Shown here in pieces: positions 52,231-60,631 of a DNA stretch of 60,640 nt. Each line of letters starts with the position of its first letter. The first letter of the stretch is position 1. Below the pieces are notes generated by a model. It was not told the origin of the DNA. It made no database searches and was given only the letters and a program-made list of their open reading frames with translations. The translations under genes were made by a program, and so were the position numbers. Location of the stretch: NCBI GenBank assembly GCA_905214925.1, contig CAJMOB010000022.1, positions 1 to 60,640 on the forward strand, read 5' to 3'. Source of the DNA: Scybalomonas sp905214925 (GTDB taxonomy: Bacteria; Bacillota; Clostridia; Lachnospirales; Lachnospiraceae).

Positions 52231-52581
52231 ATGAACGATATTATTAGAAGCATTGAAAATGCACAGTTAAAAGCAGAAGTTACAGAATTCCGCGTAGGAG
52301 ACACTGTAAGAGTACATGCAAAAGTAAAAGAAGGAAACCGTGAAAGAATTCAGGTTTTCGAAGGTGTTGTATTAAAACGCCAGAACGGTGGAGCTCGTGA
52401 AACTTTCACAGTTAGAAAAAGCTCTAACGGAATCGGTGTAGAAAAAACTTGGCCATTACACTCCCCAATCGTTGACAAAATTGAAGTTGTTAGACGTGGT
52501 AAAGTAAGAAGAGCTAAATTAAACTACTTAAGAGATAGAGTAGGTAAAGCGGCTAAAGTTAAAGAATTAATCACAAAATAA
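52231..52581 (+). CDS. rplS: 50S ribosomal protein L19
   Basis: 116-residue L19: RVGDTVRVHAKVKEGNRERIQVFEGVVLKRQNGGARETFTVRKSSNGIGVEKTWPLHSPIVDKIEVVRRGKVRRAKLNYLR is the family core. It sits at the 30S-50S interface. AAGGAGG precedes the ATG, 84 bases after trmD with a small structured leader between. Confidence 0.98.
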   Translation: MNDIIRSIENAQLKAEVTEFRVGDTVRVHAKVKEGNRERIQVFEGVVLKRQNGGARETFTVRKSSNGIGVEKTWPLHSPIVDKIEVVRRGKVRRAKLNYLRDRVGKAAKVKELITK

Positions 52582-52597
52582 TAGTTTTGAAGATTAG

Positions 52598-52628
52598 CGG
52601 GGCAAGTAGTATACTTGCCCTGTTTTCG
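52598..52628 (+). terminator. Intrinsic terminator after rplS
   Basis: GGGCAAGTA (52600-52608) pairs perfectly with TACTTGCCC (52612-52620), then TGTTTTCG. Confidence 0.75.
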
Positions 52629-52701
52629 TTACGCGAAGGCAATAAGGAATAAAGTGTGCTTGCCATCGTAATATCGTATCAAAGAGAAAGGAGGATTTCT
52701 C

Positions 52702-53223
52702 ATGCAGTTTAATACAAAGTATAGAAAAAGAAGAAAAATTATTACAAAAATTCTTTCTTGGATCGCTATGATTATCATTGCCATTGGACTGGCCTTTGGA
52801 GTTGTCAATTATGTTGTACAGACAACTTATATGACAGGAGAATCTATGAAGCCGACGTTAAAAAATGGACAGCTTGTGTTTGTGCATAAACTGATGTATC
52901 ATTTTAAAGATCCAGAACGGTTTGATGTAGTAGTATTTGAGACAAATAAAAATAATAATAGTCATTTTTATATTAAACGGATTATTGGACTTCCAGGAGA
53001 AACCGTTCAAATTACGGATGGAAGCGTTTATATTAATGGAAAGAAACTAAAAGGAACTCCCTTTAAAGATAAAATTGTAACAGCGGGATTAGCACAAGAT
53101 CCGATTGAGCTTGGAGAAAATGAATATTTTGTTATGGGGGATAATGCAAATAATAGTGAGGATTCTCGTTCTGCCAATATTGGTAATATTGCAGGGGAAA
53201 ATATTATTGGGAAGATTGATTAA
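52702..53223 (+). CDS. lepB: Signal peptidase I, 173 aa
   Basis: Membrane-bound serine protease that removes signal peptides. One N-terminal membrane anchor (about residues 18-38) is followed by the catalytic boxes: MTGESMKPTL with Ser48, FDVVVFE, YIKRIIGLPGE with Lys92, and GDNANNSEDSRSANIG. AGGAGG precedes the ATG. A type with one anchor, usual in Gram-positive bacteria. The end (GKID) stops shortly after the last box. Confidence 0.95.
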   Translation: MQFNTKYRKRRKIITKILSWIAMIIIAIGLAFGVVNYVVQTTYMTGESMKPTLKNGQLVFVHKLMYHFKDPERFDVVVFETNKNNNSHFYIKRIIGLPGETVQITDGSVYINGKKLKGTPFKDKIVTAGLAQDPIELGENEYFVMGDNANNSEDSRSANIGNIAGENIIGKID

Positions 53224-53280
53224 AGAAATAGAGAAAAAGTGAGATCTATTTTTGTAAAAGAAAGAGAAGAGGAATAGAAG

Positions 53281-54144
53281 ATGAATTTTCAGTGGTATCC
53301 TGGTCATATGACCAAAGCGAAACGAATGATGCAAGAAAATATTAAGTTGATTGATATTGTGATCGAACTTGTGGATGCAAGAATTCCATTTAGCAGTAAA
53401 AATCCAGATATTGATGATCTTGCTCGCAATAAATATCGTTTAATTCTTTTAAATAAAACAGATTTAGCGGATCCAAAGAAGACAGAGCTTTGGGCAGAAT
53501 ATTTTAAGAGTAAAGGCTTTGCGGTAGCCAAAATCAATTCAAAAACAGGCACAGGGGTAAAAGGAATTCAAGGACTAATTCAAGAAGCATGTAAGGAAAA
53601 AATCGAACGAGATCGGAAGCGCGGGATTTTAAATCGTCCGATTCGTGCAATGATCGTTGGAATTCCTAACGTTGGAAAATCCACATTTATTAACTCTTTT
53701 GCAGGAAAAGCCTGTGCTAAAACTGGAAATAAACCAGGGGTAACAAAAGGAAAACAGTGGATTAAGTTAAATAAAAACGTAGAACTTTTAGATACACCAG
53801 GGATTCTTTGGCCCAAATTTGAAGATCAGCTTGTTGGATTACGACTTGCCCTAATCGGTTCTATTAAAGAAGAGATTTTAAATACAACAGAAATGGCAAT
53901 TGAACTGATTGAATTTTTAGTAAAAGACTATAAAGGGATTTTGGCAGAACGTTACCAAGTGGATGAAACAGCAGATCGCCTTATTATTTTAGATCAGATT
54001 GCAGAAAGTCGTAATTGTAAGCAAAAAGGTGGAGAATACGATATCGATAAAGCAGGAATGATTTTATTGGACGATTATCGTTCTGGTAAACTTGGTAAAA
54101 TTACATTAGAAGTGCCAGAGGTAATAGAAACAGTAACAGAATAA
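53281..54144 (+). CDS. rbgA: Ribosome biogenesis GTPase YlqF/RbgA, 287 aa
   Basis: Circularly permuted GTPase for late 50S assembly. G4 NKTDLAD (near residue 59) precedes G1 GIPNVGKST (near 122), G2/G3 follow (KPGVTKG, DTPGI). N-terminal FQWYPGHMTKAKRMM is characteristic, and the C-terminal helical domain covers about 200-287. AGAGGAA precedes the ATG. Confidence 0.96.
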   Translation: MNFQWYPGHMTKAKRMMQENIKLIDIVIELVDARIPFSSKNPDIDDLARNKYRLILLNKTDLADPKKTELWAEYFKSKGFAVAKINSKTGTGVKGIQGLIQEACKEKIERDRKRGILNRPIRAMIVGIPNVGKSTFINSFAGKACAKTGNKPGVTKGKQWIKLNKNVELLDTPGILWPKFEDQLVGLRLALIGSIKEEILNTTEMAIELIEFLVKDYKGILAERYQVDETADRLIILDQIAESRNCKQKGGEYDIDKAGMILLDDYRSGKLGKITLEVPEVIETVTE

Positions 54145-54177
54145 AAAATCATGTAAAAATCAAAGAGGTTATAAGGA

Positions 54178-54222
54178 AAAGAGTAGAGAGCAGAAGCGAT
54201 ACCTGTTTTCTACTCTTTTTTT
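54178..54222 (+). terminator. Intrinsic terminator after rbgA
   Basis: AAAGAGTAGA (54178-54187) pairs with TCTACTCTTT (54209-54218), then TTTTAT running into a dispersed repeat. Confidence 0.8.
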
Positions 54223-54292
54223 ATATCATAGGAAAATTCGTCGATAGAAGTTATCTAAAGTCGTGGGGAGTGTTGGGCGCACACTTTGTTCT
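54221..54292 (+). repeat. Dispersed structured repeat, copy 4 (internally deleted)
   Basis: Only the ends remain: TATATCATAGGAAAATTCG, then TTATCTAAAGTCGTGGGGAG and TGTTGGGCGCACACTTTGTTCT. The middle found in the other copies is missing. The left end is on the terminator T-tract. The rest of the gap to 54416 holds nothing recognised. Confidence 0.75.
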
Positions 54293-54416
54293 CATAGGGA
54301 CACCTATATTTGATGAGTGATAGGAATTATGTTACAATAAAAATAATTTATATAAAAATAAGCAGGAATGAATTTCTCATTTATTTGTATTTAAAATAGT
54401 TTGAAGGGAAGGCAAT

Positions 54417-54887
54417 ATGGAAGAAAGGATTCAAATAAAAGAAGTAGCTCGTGATAGAGTAGAAGAAGTATTAGCTCTTATTTGGGAGGTATTTCAAGAA
54501 TTTGTAGCAAAAGACTATACAGAAGAAGGAAAAGAAACGTTTTATCAACAGTTTATTTGTGGTGAGAGGTTTCGAGATAAAATAAAAGAGGGAAGAGAAA
54601 CCGTGTATGGTGCTTACATAAAAGAACAGCTAATAGGTGTTTTATCAATTTCTAATAATCATACAATTTCTTGTGCTTTTGTAAAAGGTATTTATCATAG
54701 AAAAGGAATTGGCAGAAAGCTATTTGAGAGAGTGTTAAAAGAATTAAAGGAACGAGGGGCAACAGAAGTAACGCTAAATGCATCACCATATGCGGTTACT
54801 TTCTACCATCATATTGGATTTCAAGATATAGAAAAACAAACTTCTTATAAAGGGATTGTGTATACACCGATGAGGTTACGATTATAA
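54417..54887 (+). CDS. GNAT family N-acetyltransferase, 156 aa
   Basis: A single GNAT domain. The acetyl-CoA loop GIYHRKGIGRKLFERVLKELK is near residues 99-119, followed by EVTLNASPYAVTFYHHIGFQDIEKQ. The substrate is unknown. AAGGGAAGG precedes the ATG. It may share a transcript with the next GNAT gene 70 bases downstream, which is otherwise unrelated in sequence. Confidence 0.88.
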   Translation: MEERIQIKEVARDRVEEVLALIWEVFQEFVAKDYTEEGKETFYQQFICGERFRDKIKEGRETVYGAYIKEQLIGVLSISNNHTISCAFVKGIYHRKGIGRKLFERVLKELKERGATEVTLNASPYAVTFYHHIGFQDIEKQTSYKGIVYTPMRLRL

Positions 54888-54957
54888 AGAGAGGTATGAT
54901 AAAAATAAATGGCTCGTTTAAATGAAAGATAAGGATCGCTAGAATGGAGATAAAATA

Positions 54958-55767
54958 ATGGAATTTGATGAAAAAGAGCTTATTGAGCAATTAAAGAAAA
55001 ACTTTATTTTGAACATATGGTTTCTTTATGGATTAAAGAATCGGCAAGTTACGGTTGTAAAAAAAGAAGGAAATGATGTTTTGTTTGCCCATAAAGAAGG
55101 ATATTATTATATGTTAAAGGCAGAAAAGGAAGAAGTTGCAAAACGCTTATTAGAGCCATTAAAAAGTTGTGACTTATTATTTGTAAATGAACCATCTTTA
55201 ATAGAAGGGATAAAAAAGAAATACGATTTAAAAGGGATAGAGCGATGCTATCAGGCCGTTTATGTTCCAAAGTATCTAAGAGAAAAGAAAGACGCGTATT
55301 CCAAGAAAGAAATGGAAGAGCAATTGGCAAAATTCTACTTAGAGGGACCTGATGAGCAATGGCAAGAGGAAATAAGACGATTAGAACGAGAAGGAAAAGA
55401 TTCCCTGTTCATTCGTCCTTTGGATTTGGAGCAAAAACCGATCGTTTTTGAGCATTATGATATGTTACCAGAAGAAGTGATTGAGGAACGATTAGAAAAG
55501 AAAAAAATCTATGGAGGATTTTTAAAGGAAGAGTTAGTTGGATTTATTGGCCTTCATCAAGAAGAAAGTATAGGAATGTTAGAAGTGTTTCCAGAATATC
55601 GAAGAAGAGGATATGGAGAAGAATTAGAACGCTTTATGATAAAAAAGCAGTTGTCCCATGGAGCAATTCCCTATTGTCAAATCGATGAGCATAATAAAAA
55701 ATCAATGCAATTACAGGAAAAAATAGGAATGAAGCTATCGGATACATTGTCTTATTGCCTTTTTTAA
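54958..55767 (+). CDS. GNAT family N-acetyltransferase, 269 aa
   Basis: Two-part protein. The N-terminal half (about residues 1-150) has the look of a degenerate GNAT or GNAT-associated domain and is lysine/glutamate-rich. The C-terminal half is a GNAT domain with GGFLKEELVGFIGLHQEESIGMLEVFPEYRRRGYGEELERFMI near 180-225, the acetyl-CoA loop at RRRGYG. It ends near IGMKLSDTLSYCLF. GGAGAT precedes the ATG. Substrate unknown. Confidence 0.85.
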   Translation: MEFDEKELIEQLKKNFILNIWFLYGLKNRQVTVVKKEGNDVLFAHKEGYYYMLKAEKEEVAKRLLEPLKSCDLLFVNEPSLIEGIKKKYDLKGIERCYQAVYVPKYLREKKDAYSKKEMEEQLAKFYLEGPDEQWQEEIRRLEREGKDSLFIRPLDLEQKPIVFEHYDMLPEEVIEERLEKKKIYGGFLKEELVGFIGLHQEESIGMLEVFPEYRRRGYGEELERFMIKKQLSHGAIPYCQIDEHNKKSMQLQEKIGMKLSDTLSYCLF

Positions 55768-55786
55768 GAAAGATTAGGAGAAAATT

Positions 55787-56560
55787 ATGAGTAAAAGTAT
55801 TAAAGAGATTAAACAACAATTTGAACAAACAGCAATGGAACAATGGAAGACATTGTATGAGCAATATGAAAATGACGAAAGAGCTGGTGTTCAAAAAATA
55901 ATTTTAGATTGTCATAAAAAAGAAGAAAAGTTACAAAAAGAAAAAGAACGAGTAGCAAAAATGCGAGAATATGAGGATACCTATTACGCGTGTGAGTATA
56001 TTTGTGGGATTGATGAAGTGGGAAGAGGACCACTGGCAGGGCCTGTTGTAGCGGGAGCTGTTATTTTACCAAAAGACTGTGAAATCTTATATATTAATGA
56101 TTCCAAGAAGCTAAGTGAAAAACAAAGAGAAGCCCTTTATGAAGAGATTTATGAGAAAGCCATTGCGGTTGGCATTGGAATGGCGTCCGTTGAAACCATC
56201 GATGAAATCAATATTTTACAGGCTACCTACCAAGCTATGAGAATGGCAATTTCTAATTTAAAGGTTCGTCCAGACTTATTGTTAAATGATGCGGTGACGA
56301 TTCCAGAAGTGGAGATTCCTCAAGTGCCAATTATTAAAGGGGATGCAAAGAGTATTTCCATTGCGGCAGCGAGCATTGTGGCAAAGGTGACAAGAGATCG
56401 TTTAATGGAAGAGTATGATAAGATTTATCCAGAATATGCTTTTGCATCCAATAAAGGATATGGAAGTAAAGTACATACCGATGCATTAAAACAATATGGA
56501 CCATGTGAAATTCATCGGAAAACTTTTATTAAGAAAATATTAGAAAATCAAGAGGAATAA
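55787..56560 (+). CDS. rnhB: Ribonuclease HII, 257 aa
   Basis: Removes RNA from RNA-DNA hybrids and single ribonucleotides in DNA. The catalytic motif GIDEVGRGPLAGPVVAGAV begins near residue 74 with D76 and E77; further motifs are INDSKKLSEKQRE, GDAKSISIAAASIVAKVTRDRLM and SNKGYGSKVH. An N-terminal helical extension of about 70 residues, seen in Firmicute RNase HII, precedes it. TAGGAG lies before the ATG. Confidence 0.96.
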   Translation: MSKSIKEIKQQFEQTAMEQWKTLYEQYENDERAGVQKIILDCHKKEEKLQKEKERVAKMREYEDTYYACEYICGIDEVGRGPLAGPVVAGAVILPKDCEILYINDSKKLSEKQREALYEEIYEKAIAVGIGMASVETIDEINILQATYQAMRMAISNLKVRPDLLLNDAVTIPEVEIPQVPIIKGDAKSISIAAASIVAKVTRDRLMEEYDKIYPEYAFASNKGYGSKVHTDALKQYGPCEIHRKTFIKKILENQEE

Positions 56561-56962
56561 TTGAGAAGTGTAGGATCAAAAGGGGTGGGAGATATTTATA
56601 ATAAAAAAAGAAATAAAAGGGAAATTGGGAAACAGTATGAACAAGTAGCGAGTCAATATTTACAGCAAAAAGGATATGAAATTTTAGAATATAATTATTA
56701 TTGTAAAAAAGGTGAAATTGATCTTATTGCAAGACAAGAGGGATACTTGGTGTTCGTGGAAGTAAAATATCGAAACAATCAAAATAATGGATATGGAATG
56801 GAGGCAATTACAGTAAGAAAGCAAAATCGAATCAAACAATCGGCACTTTTTTATTTAATGGAACGCCAGTTATCCATGGAACAGCCAATACGGTTTGATG
56901 TGGTATCCATTGATGGAGATAAAATTTCATTAATTCCCAATGCCTTTCCTTATTATTGTTAA
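56561..56962 (+). CDS. YraN family endonuclease-like protein (UPF0102), 133 aa
   Basis: Restriction-endonuclease-fold protein of unknown role next to rnhB. GKQYEQVASQYLQQKGYEILEYNYYCKKGEIDLIARQEGYLVFVEVKYR carries the E-x(n)-E-I-D-L-I...F-V-E-V-K motif of the fold's active site. The start is probably the TTG at 56561 straight after the rnhB stop, with AGAGG six bases upstream; a later GTG would shorten the protein by about eight residues. Confidence 0.9.
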   Translation: MRSVGSKGVGDIYNKKRNKREIGKQYEQVASQYLQQKGYEILEYNYYCKKGEIDLIARQEGYLVFVEVKYRNNQNNGYGMEAITVRKQNRIKQSALFYLMERQLSMEQPIRFDVVSIDGDKISLIPNAFPYYC

Positions 56963-57077
56963 TTATCAGTAGAAAAGCAGATGAGAATACAAGAGAATGT
57001 CTTGAAAAGAATTCTGCTTTCGTGGTAAACTGTACAAAGGATGGCAAAAAAATTGAAAATAAAAGGAGTATACTGAT

Positions 57078-57950
57078 ATGTGTCAAAAGCCAAATTTAGT
57101 TTATCATAATCAAAATCATTCCACTGACTGGGTGGAAAAAGAAGGGGTGCCATTTATTCAGTTCCCATTATTTCAGGGTTTTGAGGCACAAGGACTTGTA
57201 CATGGATTTTCCACACGATTAGGTGGCGTGAGTACAGGTGATACTTCTTCTATGAACTTAAGTTTTTCTAGAGGTGATCTAGAAGAAAATGTAAGAGAAA
57301 ATTATAGACGAATTGGAAAAGCAATTGGATTTGATCCGAAAAAACTCGTATTTAGCGATCAAATTCATGAAGATACGATTTATGAAGTAAAAAAAGAAGA
57401 TATTGGAAAAGGGTTTGTTACACCAAAATTGCTTGGAAATGATGGACTTGTAACAAAAGAAAGAGGAATTCCTCTTGTGACTTTTTATGCAGACTGTGTA
57501 CCGATTTTTTTCTATGATCCCGTTCAAGAAGTGATAGGAATGACACACTCTGGATGGAGAGGGACGGTTTTAAGAATCGGTGCGAAAATGGTAAAGAAGA
57601 TGGAAGAATGTTATCATTGTAAAGCAGAAAATATTTTAGTTGCAGTAGGGCCATCCATTTGTCAAGACTGCTATGAAATTAGTGAAGATGTTGCAAAGAA
57701 GTTTCAAGAAGAGTTTTTGGAAGAAGATGAGAAAACATTTTTACGAGATGATAACAATGGAAAATACCATTTAAACCTTTGGAAAGTAAATGAACTTCTT
57801 TTATTAAAAGCAGGAATTAAAAGAGAGCATTTAGCGATTACGGATCTTTGTACTTGTTGTAATAAAGAAGTATTATTTTCTCATAGAGCAAGTCATGGTA
57901 AGCGAGGAAATTTAGCAGGATTTATGATGTTGCGGGAAAAAAGAGAATAG
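57078..57950 (+). CDS. Polyphenol oxidase family protein (YlmD/PgeF), 290 aa
   Basis: Formerly called laccase-like multicopper oxidase; newer work assigns peptidoglycan-editing or purine nucleoside phosphorylase activities to family members. Seen: GFSTRLGGVSTG, NLSFSRGDLEENVRENYRRIG, TFYADCVPIFFYDP and MTHSGWRGTV with the zinc-binding cysteine and histidines, VGPSICQDCYEI and DLCTCC. AAAGGAG precedes the ATG. Which activity this one has is not decided by sequence. Confidence 0.9.
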   Translation: MCQKPNLVYHNQNHSTDWVEKEGVPFIQFPLFQGFEAQGLVHGFSTRLGGVSTGDTSSMNLSFSRGDLEENVRENYRRIGKAIGFDPKKLVFSDQIHEDTIYEVKKEDIGKGFVTPKLLGNDGLVTKERGIPLVTFYADCVPIFFYDPVQEVIGMTHSGWRGTVLRIGAKMVKKMEECYHCKAENILVAVGPSICQDCYEISEDVAKKFQEEFLEEDEKTFLRDDNNGKYHLNLWKVNELLLLKAGIKREHLAITDLCTCCNKEVLFSHRASHGKRGNLAGFMMLREKRE

Positions 57951-57987
57951 AAAATACAAGAGAGAAAAGGATGCTTGGAGAAAAAGA

Positions 57988-59313
57988 ATGAAAAAAATAT
58001 ATGAACATTTAATTACAGCCATTGAAGAAGGCAGTATTGCCGATCAACTAGGGCTTGTAGTCGGAGATACGCTTCTTCGAATTAATGGTCAAAAGATGGA
58101 AGACATCTTTGATTATCAATATTTAGTAGCAGATGAAGTGATTGTTTTATTAATTCGTCATGCCGATGGGACAGAAGAAGAAATTGAATTTGAAAAAGAT
58201 GAAGATATGGATCTTGGAATTACCTTTGGTTCTTCCTTAATGGATGAATATCGCTCTTGTCATAATAAATGTATCTTTTGTTTTATCGATCAGATGCCAG
58301 AAGGGATGAGAGAGACTCTTTATTTTAAAGATGATGATACAAGACTTTCCTTTTTACAAGGAAACTATGTAACTCTTACGAATTTAAAAGATGAAGACCT
58401 GGATCGCATTATTCGATATAAGTTAGCACCTATTAACATTTCCGTTCAGGCAACGGAGCCGGATCTTCGTCGTCAGATGTTAAACAATCGATTTGCAGGA
58501 GATATTTTGGAAAAAATCAAAAAATTAGCGGATGCACAAATTCCGATGAATGGACAAGTGGTTCTTTGTAAAGGGTATAATGATAAAGAACATTTAGATC
58601 GTACCATTTCTGATTTAAGTCAATTTTTACCTTATATGGAAAGCCTTTCTGTTGTTCCAATTGGGGTAACAAAATTCCGTGATGGACTCACAAAGATTGA
58701 TCCGTTTAACAGAGATGAGGCAAGAGAAGTTCTTGACCAAATTCATAGCTGGCAAAGAAAATTAAAAGAACAATATGGAAACCGTTTTGTTCATGCCAGT
58801 GACGAGTGGTTTTTATTAGCGGAACTTCCGCTTCCAGATGAAGAATATTATGAAGGATATGGACAGATTGAAAATGGTGTTGGAATGTTGCGTTCCTTCA
58901 TTTCTGAATTCGAGGCTTGTTTAAAAGAAGTAACTGGTGATAATCGAACAAGAGAAGTTTCCATTGCAACTGCCAAGTTAGCCTATCCAATGATCTGTTA
59001 TTTTGCAGAAGAACTGGAGAAAAAATTCCCAAATTTAAAGGTACATGTTTATTGTATTAAAAATTATTTCTTTGGAGAAACCATTACAGTGACAGGCTTA
59101 ATGACAGCAGGAGATATTATCAAACAGGTAAAAGATCAAGCGCTTGGGGAAGAATTATTGCTTCCAGAAAATGTATTAAAGGCAGATGAACCAATTTTTC
59201 TTGATGATATGACATTGTCTGAATTCCAAAAAACTTTACAAGTGCCAGTCAATATTGTACAATCAAACGGACAAGATTTTATAGAAAAGGTAATAGGTGA
59301 TAAATATGAGTAG
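57988..59313 (+). CDS. DUF512 family protein with PDZ and radical SAM-like domain, 441 aa
   Basis: An N-terminal PDZ domain (about residues 7-60: IEEGSIADQLGLVVGDTLLRINGQKM) is followed by a radical SAM-like region with CHNKCIFC (C91, C95, C98) and FIDQMPEGMRETLYFKDDDTRLSFLQGNYVTLTNL. The C-terminal DUF512 part is about 230-435. Function unknown; the gene is often next to der, as here. Its stop overlaps the der start by eight bases. GGAG precedes the ATG. Confidence 0.92.
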   Translation: MKKIYEHLITAIEEGSIADQLGLVVGDTLLRINGQKMEDIFDYQYLVADEVIVLLIRHADGTEEEIEFEKDEDMDLGITFGSSLMDEYRSCHNKCIFCFIDQMPEGMRETLYFKDDDTRLSFLQGNYVTLTNLKDEDLDRIIRYKLAPINISVQATEPDLRRQMLNNRFAGDILEKIKKLADAQIPMNGQVVLCKGYNDKEHLDRTISDLSQFLPYMESLSVVPIGVTKFRDGLTKIDPFNRDEAREVLDQIHSWQRKLKEQYGNRFVHASDEWFLLAELPLPDEEYYEGYGQIENGVGMLRSFISEFEACLKEVTGDNRTREVSIATAKLAYPMICYFAEELEKKFPNLKVHVYCIKNYFFGETITVTGLMTAGDIIKQVKDQALGEELLLPENVLKADEPIFLDDMTLSEFQKTLQVPVNIVQSNGQDFIEKVIGDKYE

Positions 59314-60631
59314 ACCGATTGTAGCAATTGTGGGACGACCAAATGTTGGAAAGTCCACATTATTTAACGCGTTAGCGGGAGAGAAAATTTCGATCGTAAA
59401 AGATACACCTGGTGTTACAAGAGACCGTATTTATGCGGATGTAAGTTGGTTAAATTATAATTTTACGATGGTGGATACTGGTGGTATTGAACCAGAAACA
59501 GGAGATTTAATTCTTTCTCATATGAGAGAGCAAGCAGAAATTGCCATCCAAACAGCCGATGTTATTTTATTCCTTGTAGATGTAAGACAAGGATTGGTGG
59601 ATGCGGATCATAAAGTAGCGGATATGTTAAGACGTTCCAAAAAGCCAATTGTATTAGCGGTAAATAAAGTCGATAACTTTGATAAATTCATGATGGATGT
59701 CTATGAATTTTACAATTTAGGGCTTGGCGATCCGATTCCAATTTCTGGTTCTTCTAAATTAGGACTTGGAGAAATGCTGGATGCGGTAACAAGTCATTTT
59801 CCAGAAACAAGTAAAGAAGATGAGGAAGATGATCGTCCAAGAATCGCTGTTGTAGGAAAACCAAATGCAGGAAAGTCTTCTTTTATTAATAAAATACTCG
59901 GAGAAAACCGTGTCATTGTATCCGATATTGCAGGAACGACTCGTGACGCCATTGACACAGAAGTTGTAAGAAATGGAAAAGAATATATTTTCGTGGATAC
60001 AGCAGGGCTTAGAAGAAAGAATAAAATTAAAGAAGATATTGAACGATATAGTATTATTCGTACGGTGAGTGCCGTGGAAAAATCCGATGTTGTCGTTCTT
60101 ATGATCGATGCCACAGAAGGAGTAACCGAACAGGATGCAAAAATCGCAGGTGTTGCTCATGAACGTGGAAAAGGTATGATTATTGCGGTGAATAAATGGG
60201 ATTTAGTAGAAAAAGACGATAAGACAATCTACAAATTTACAAATGAAGTTCGCGATAAATTGTCCTTTATGCCATATGCAGAACTTGTCTTTATCTCTGC
60301 GAAAACAGGACAAAGAGTGCATAAAGTATTTGAAACAATTGATGCGGTTATTGAAAACTGTTCTCTTCGTGTTGCAACAGGTGTGTTAAATGAAATTTTA
60401 ACAGAAGCGATGGCAATGAAACAACCACCTTCTGATAAAGGAAAGAAACTTCGTATTTATTACATGACACAAGTTTCTGTAAAACCACCAACATTTGTTA
60501 TGTTTATTAATGATAAAGAGTTAATGCATTTTTCTTATACTCGTTATATTGAAAACCAGATCCGTAACACATTTGGATTCCGTGGAACACCAGTGCGTTT
60601 TATTGCGAGAGAAAGGAAGGATAAAGGATGA
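59306..60631 (+). CDS. der: Ribosome biogenesis GTPase Der (EngA), 441 aa
   Basis: Double-GTPase needed for 50S assembly. The first G domain starts MSRPIVAIVGRPNVGKSTLFN, with DTGGIEP and NKVDN; the second has GKPNAGKSSFINK near residue 183, DTAGLRRK and NKWDLVEK. The KH-like C-terminal domain ends with TFGFRGTPVRF. Start ATG 59306 has AGGTGA upstream; the GTG at 59297 would add three residues. ATGA overlap with the next gene. Confidence 0.97.
   Translation: MSRPIVAIVGRPNVGKSTLFNALAGEKISIVKDTPGVTRDRIYADVSWLNYNFTMVDTGGIEPETGDLILSHMREQAEIAIQTADVILFLVDVRQGLVDADHKVADMLRRSKKPIVLAVNKVDNFDKFMMDVYEFYNLGLGDPIPISGSSKLGLGEMLDAVTSHFPETSKEDEEDDRPRIAVVGKPNAGKSSFINKILGENRVIVSDIAGTTRDAIDTEVVRNGKEYIFVDTAGLRRKNKIKEDIERYSIIRTVSAVEKSDVVVLMIDATEGVTEQDAKIAGVAHERGKGMIIAVNKWDLVEKDDKTIYKFTNEVRDKLSFMPYAELVFISAKTGQRVHKVFETIDAVIENCSLRVATGVLNEILTEAMAMKQPPSDKGKKLRIYYMTQVSVKPPTFVMFINDKELMHFSYTRYIENQIRNTFGFRGTPVRFIARERKDKG

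Noticed and set aside
55787..56000. N-terminal extension of RNase HII as a separate fused domain
   Set aside because: A helical extension of this size is usual in Firmicute RNase HII.
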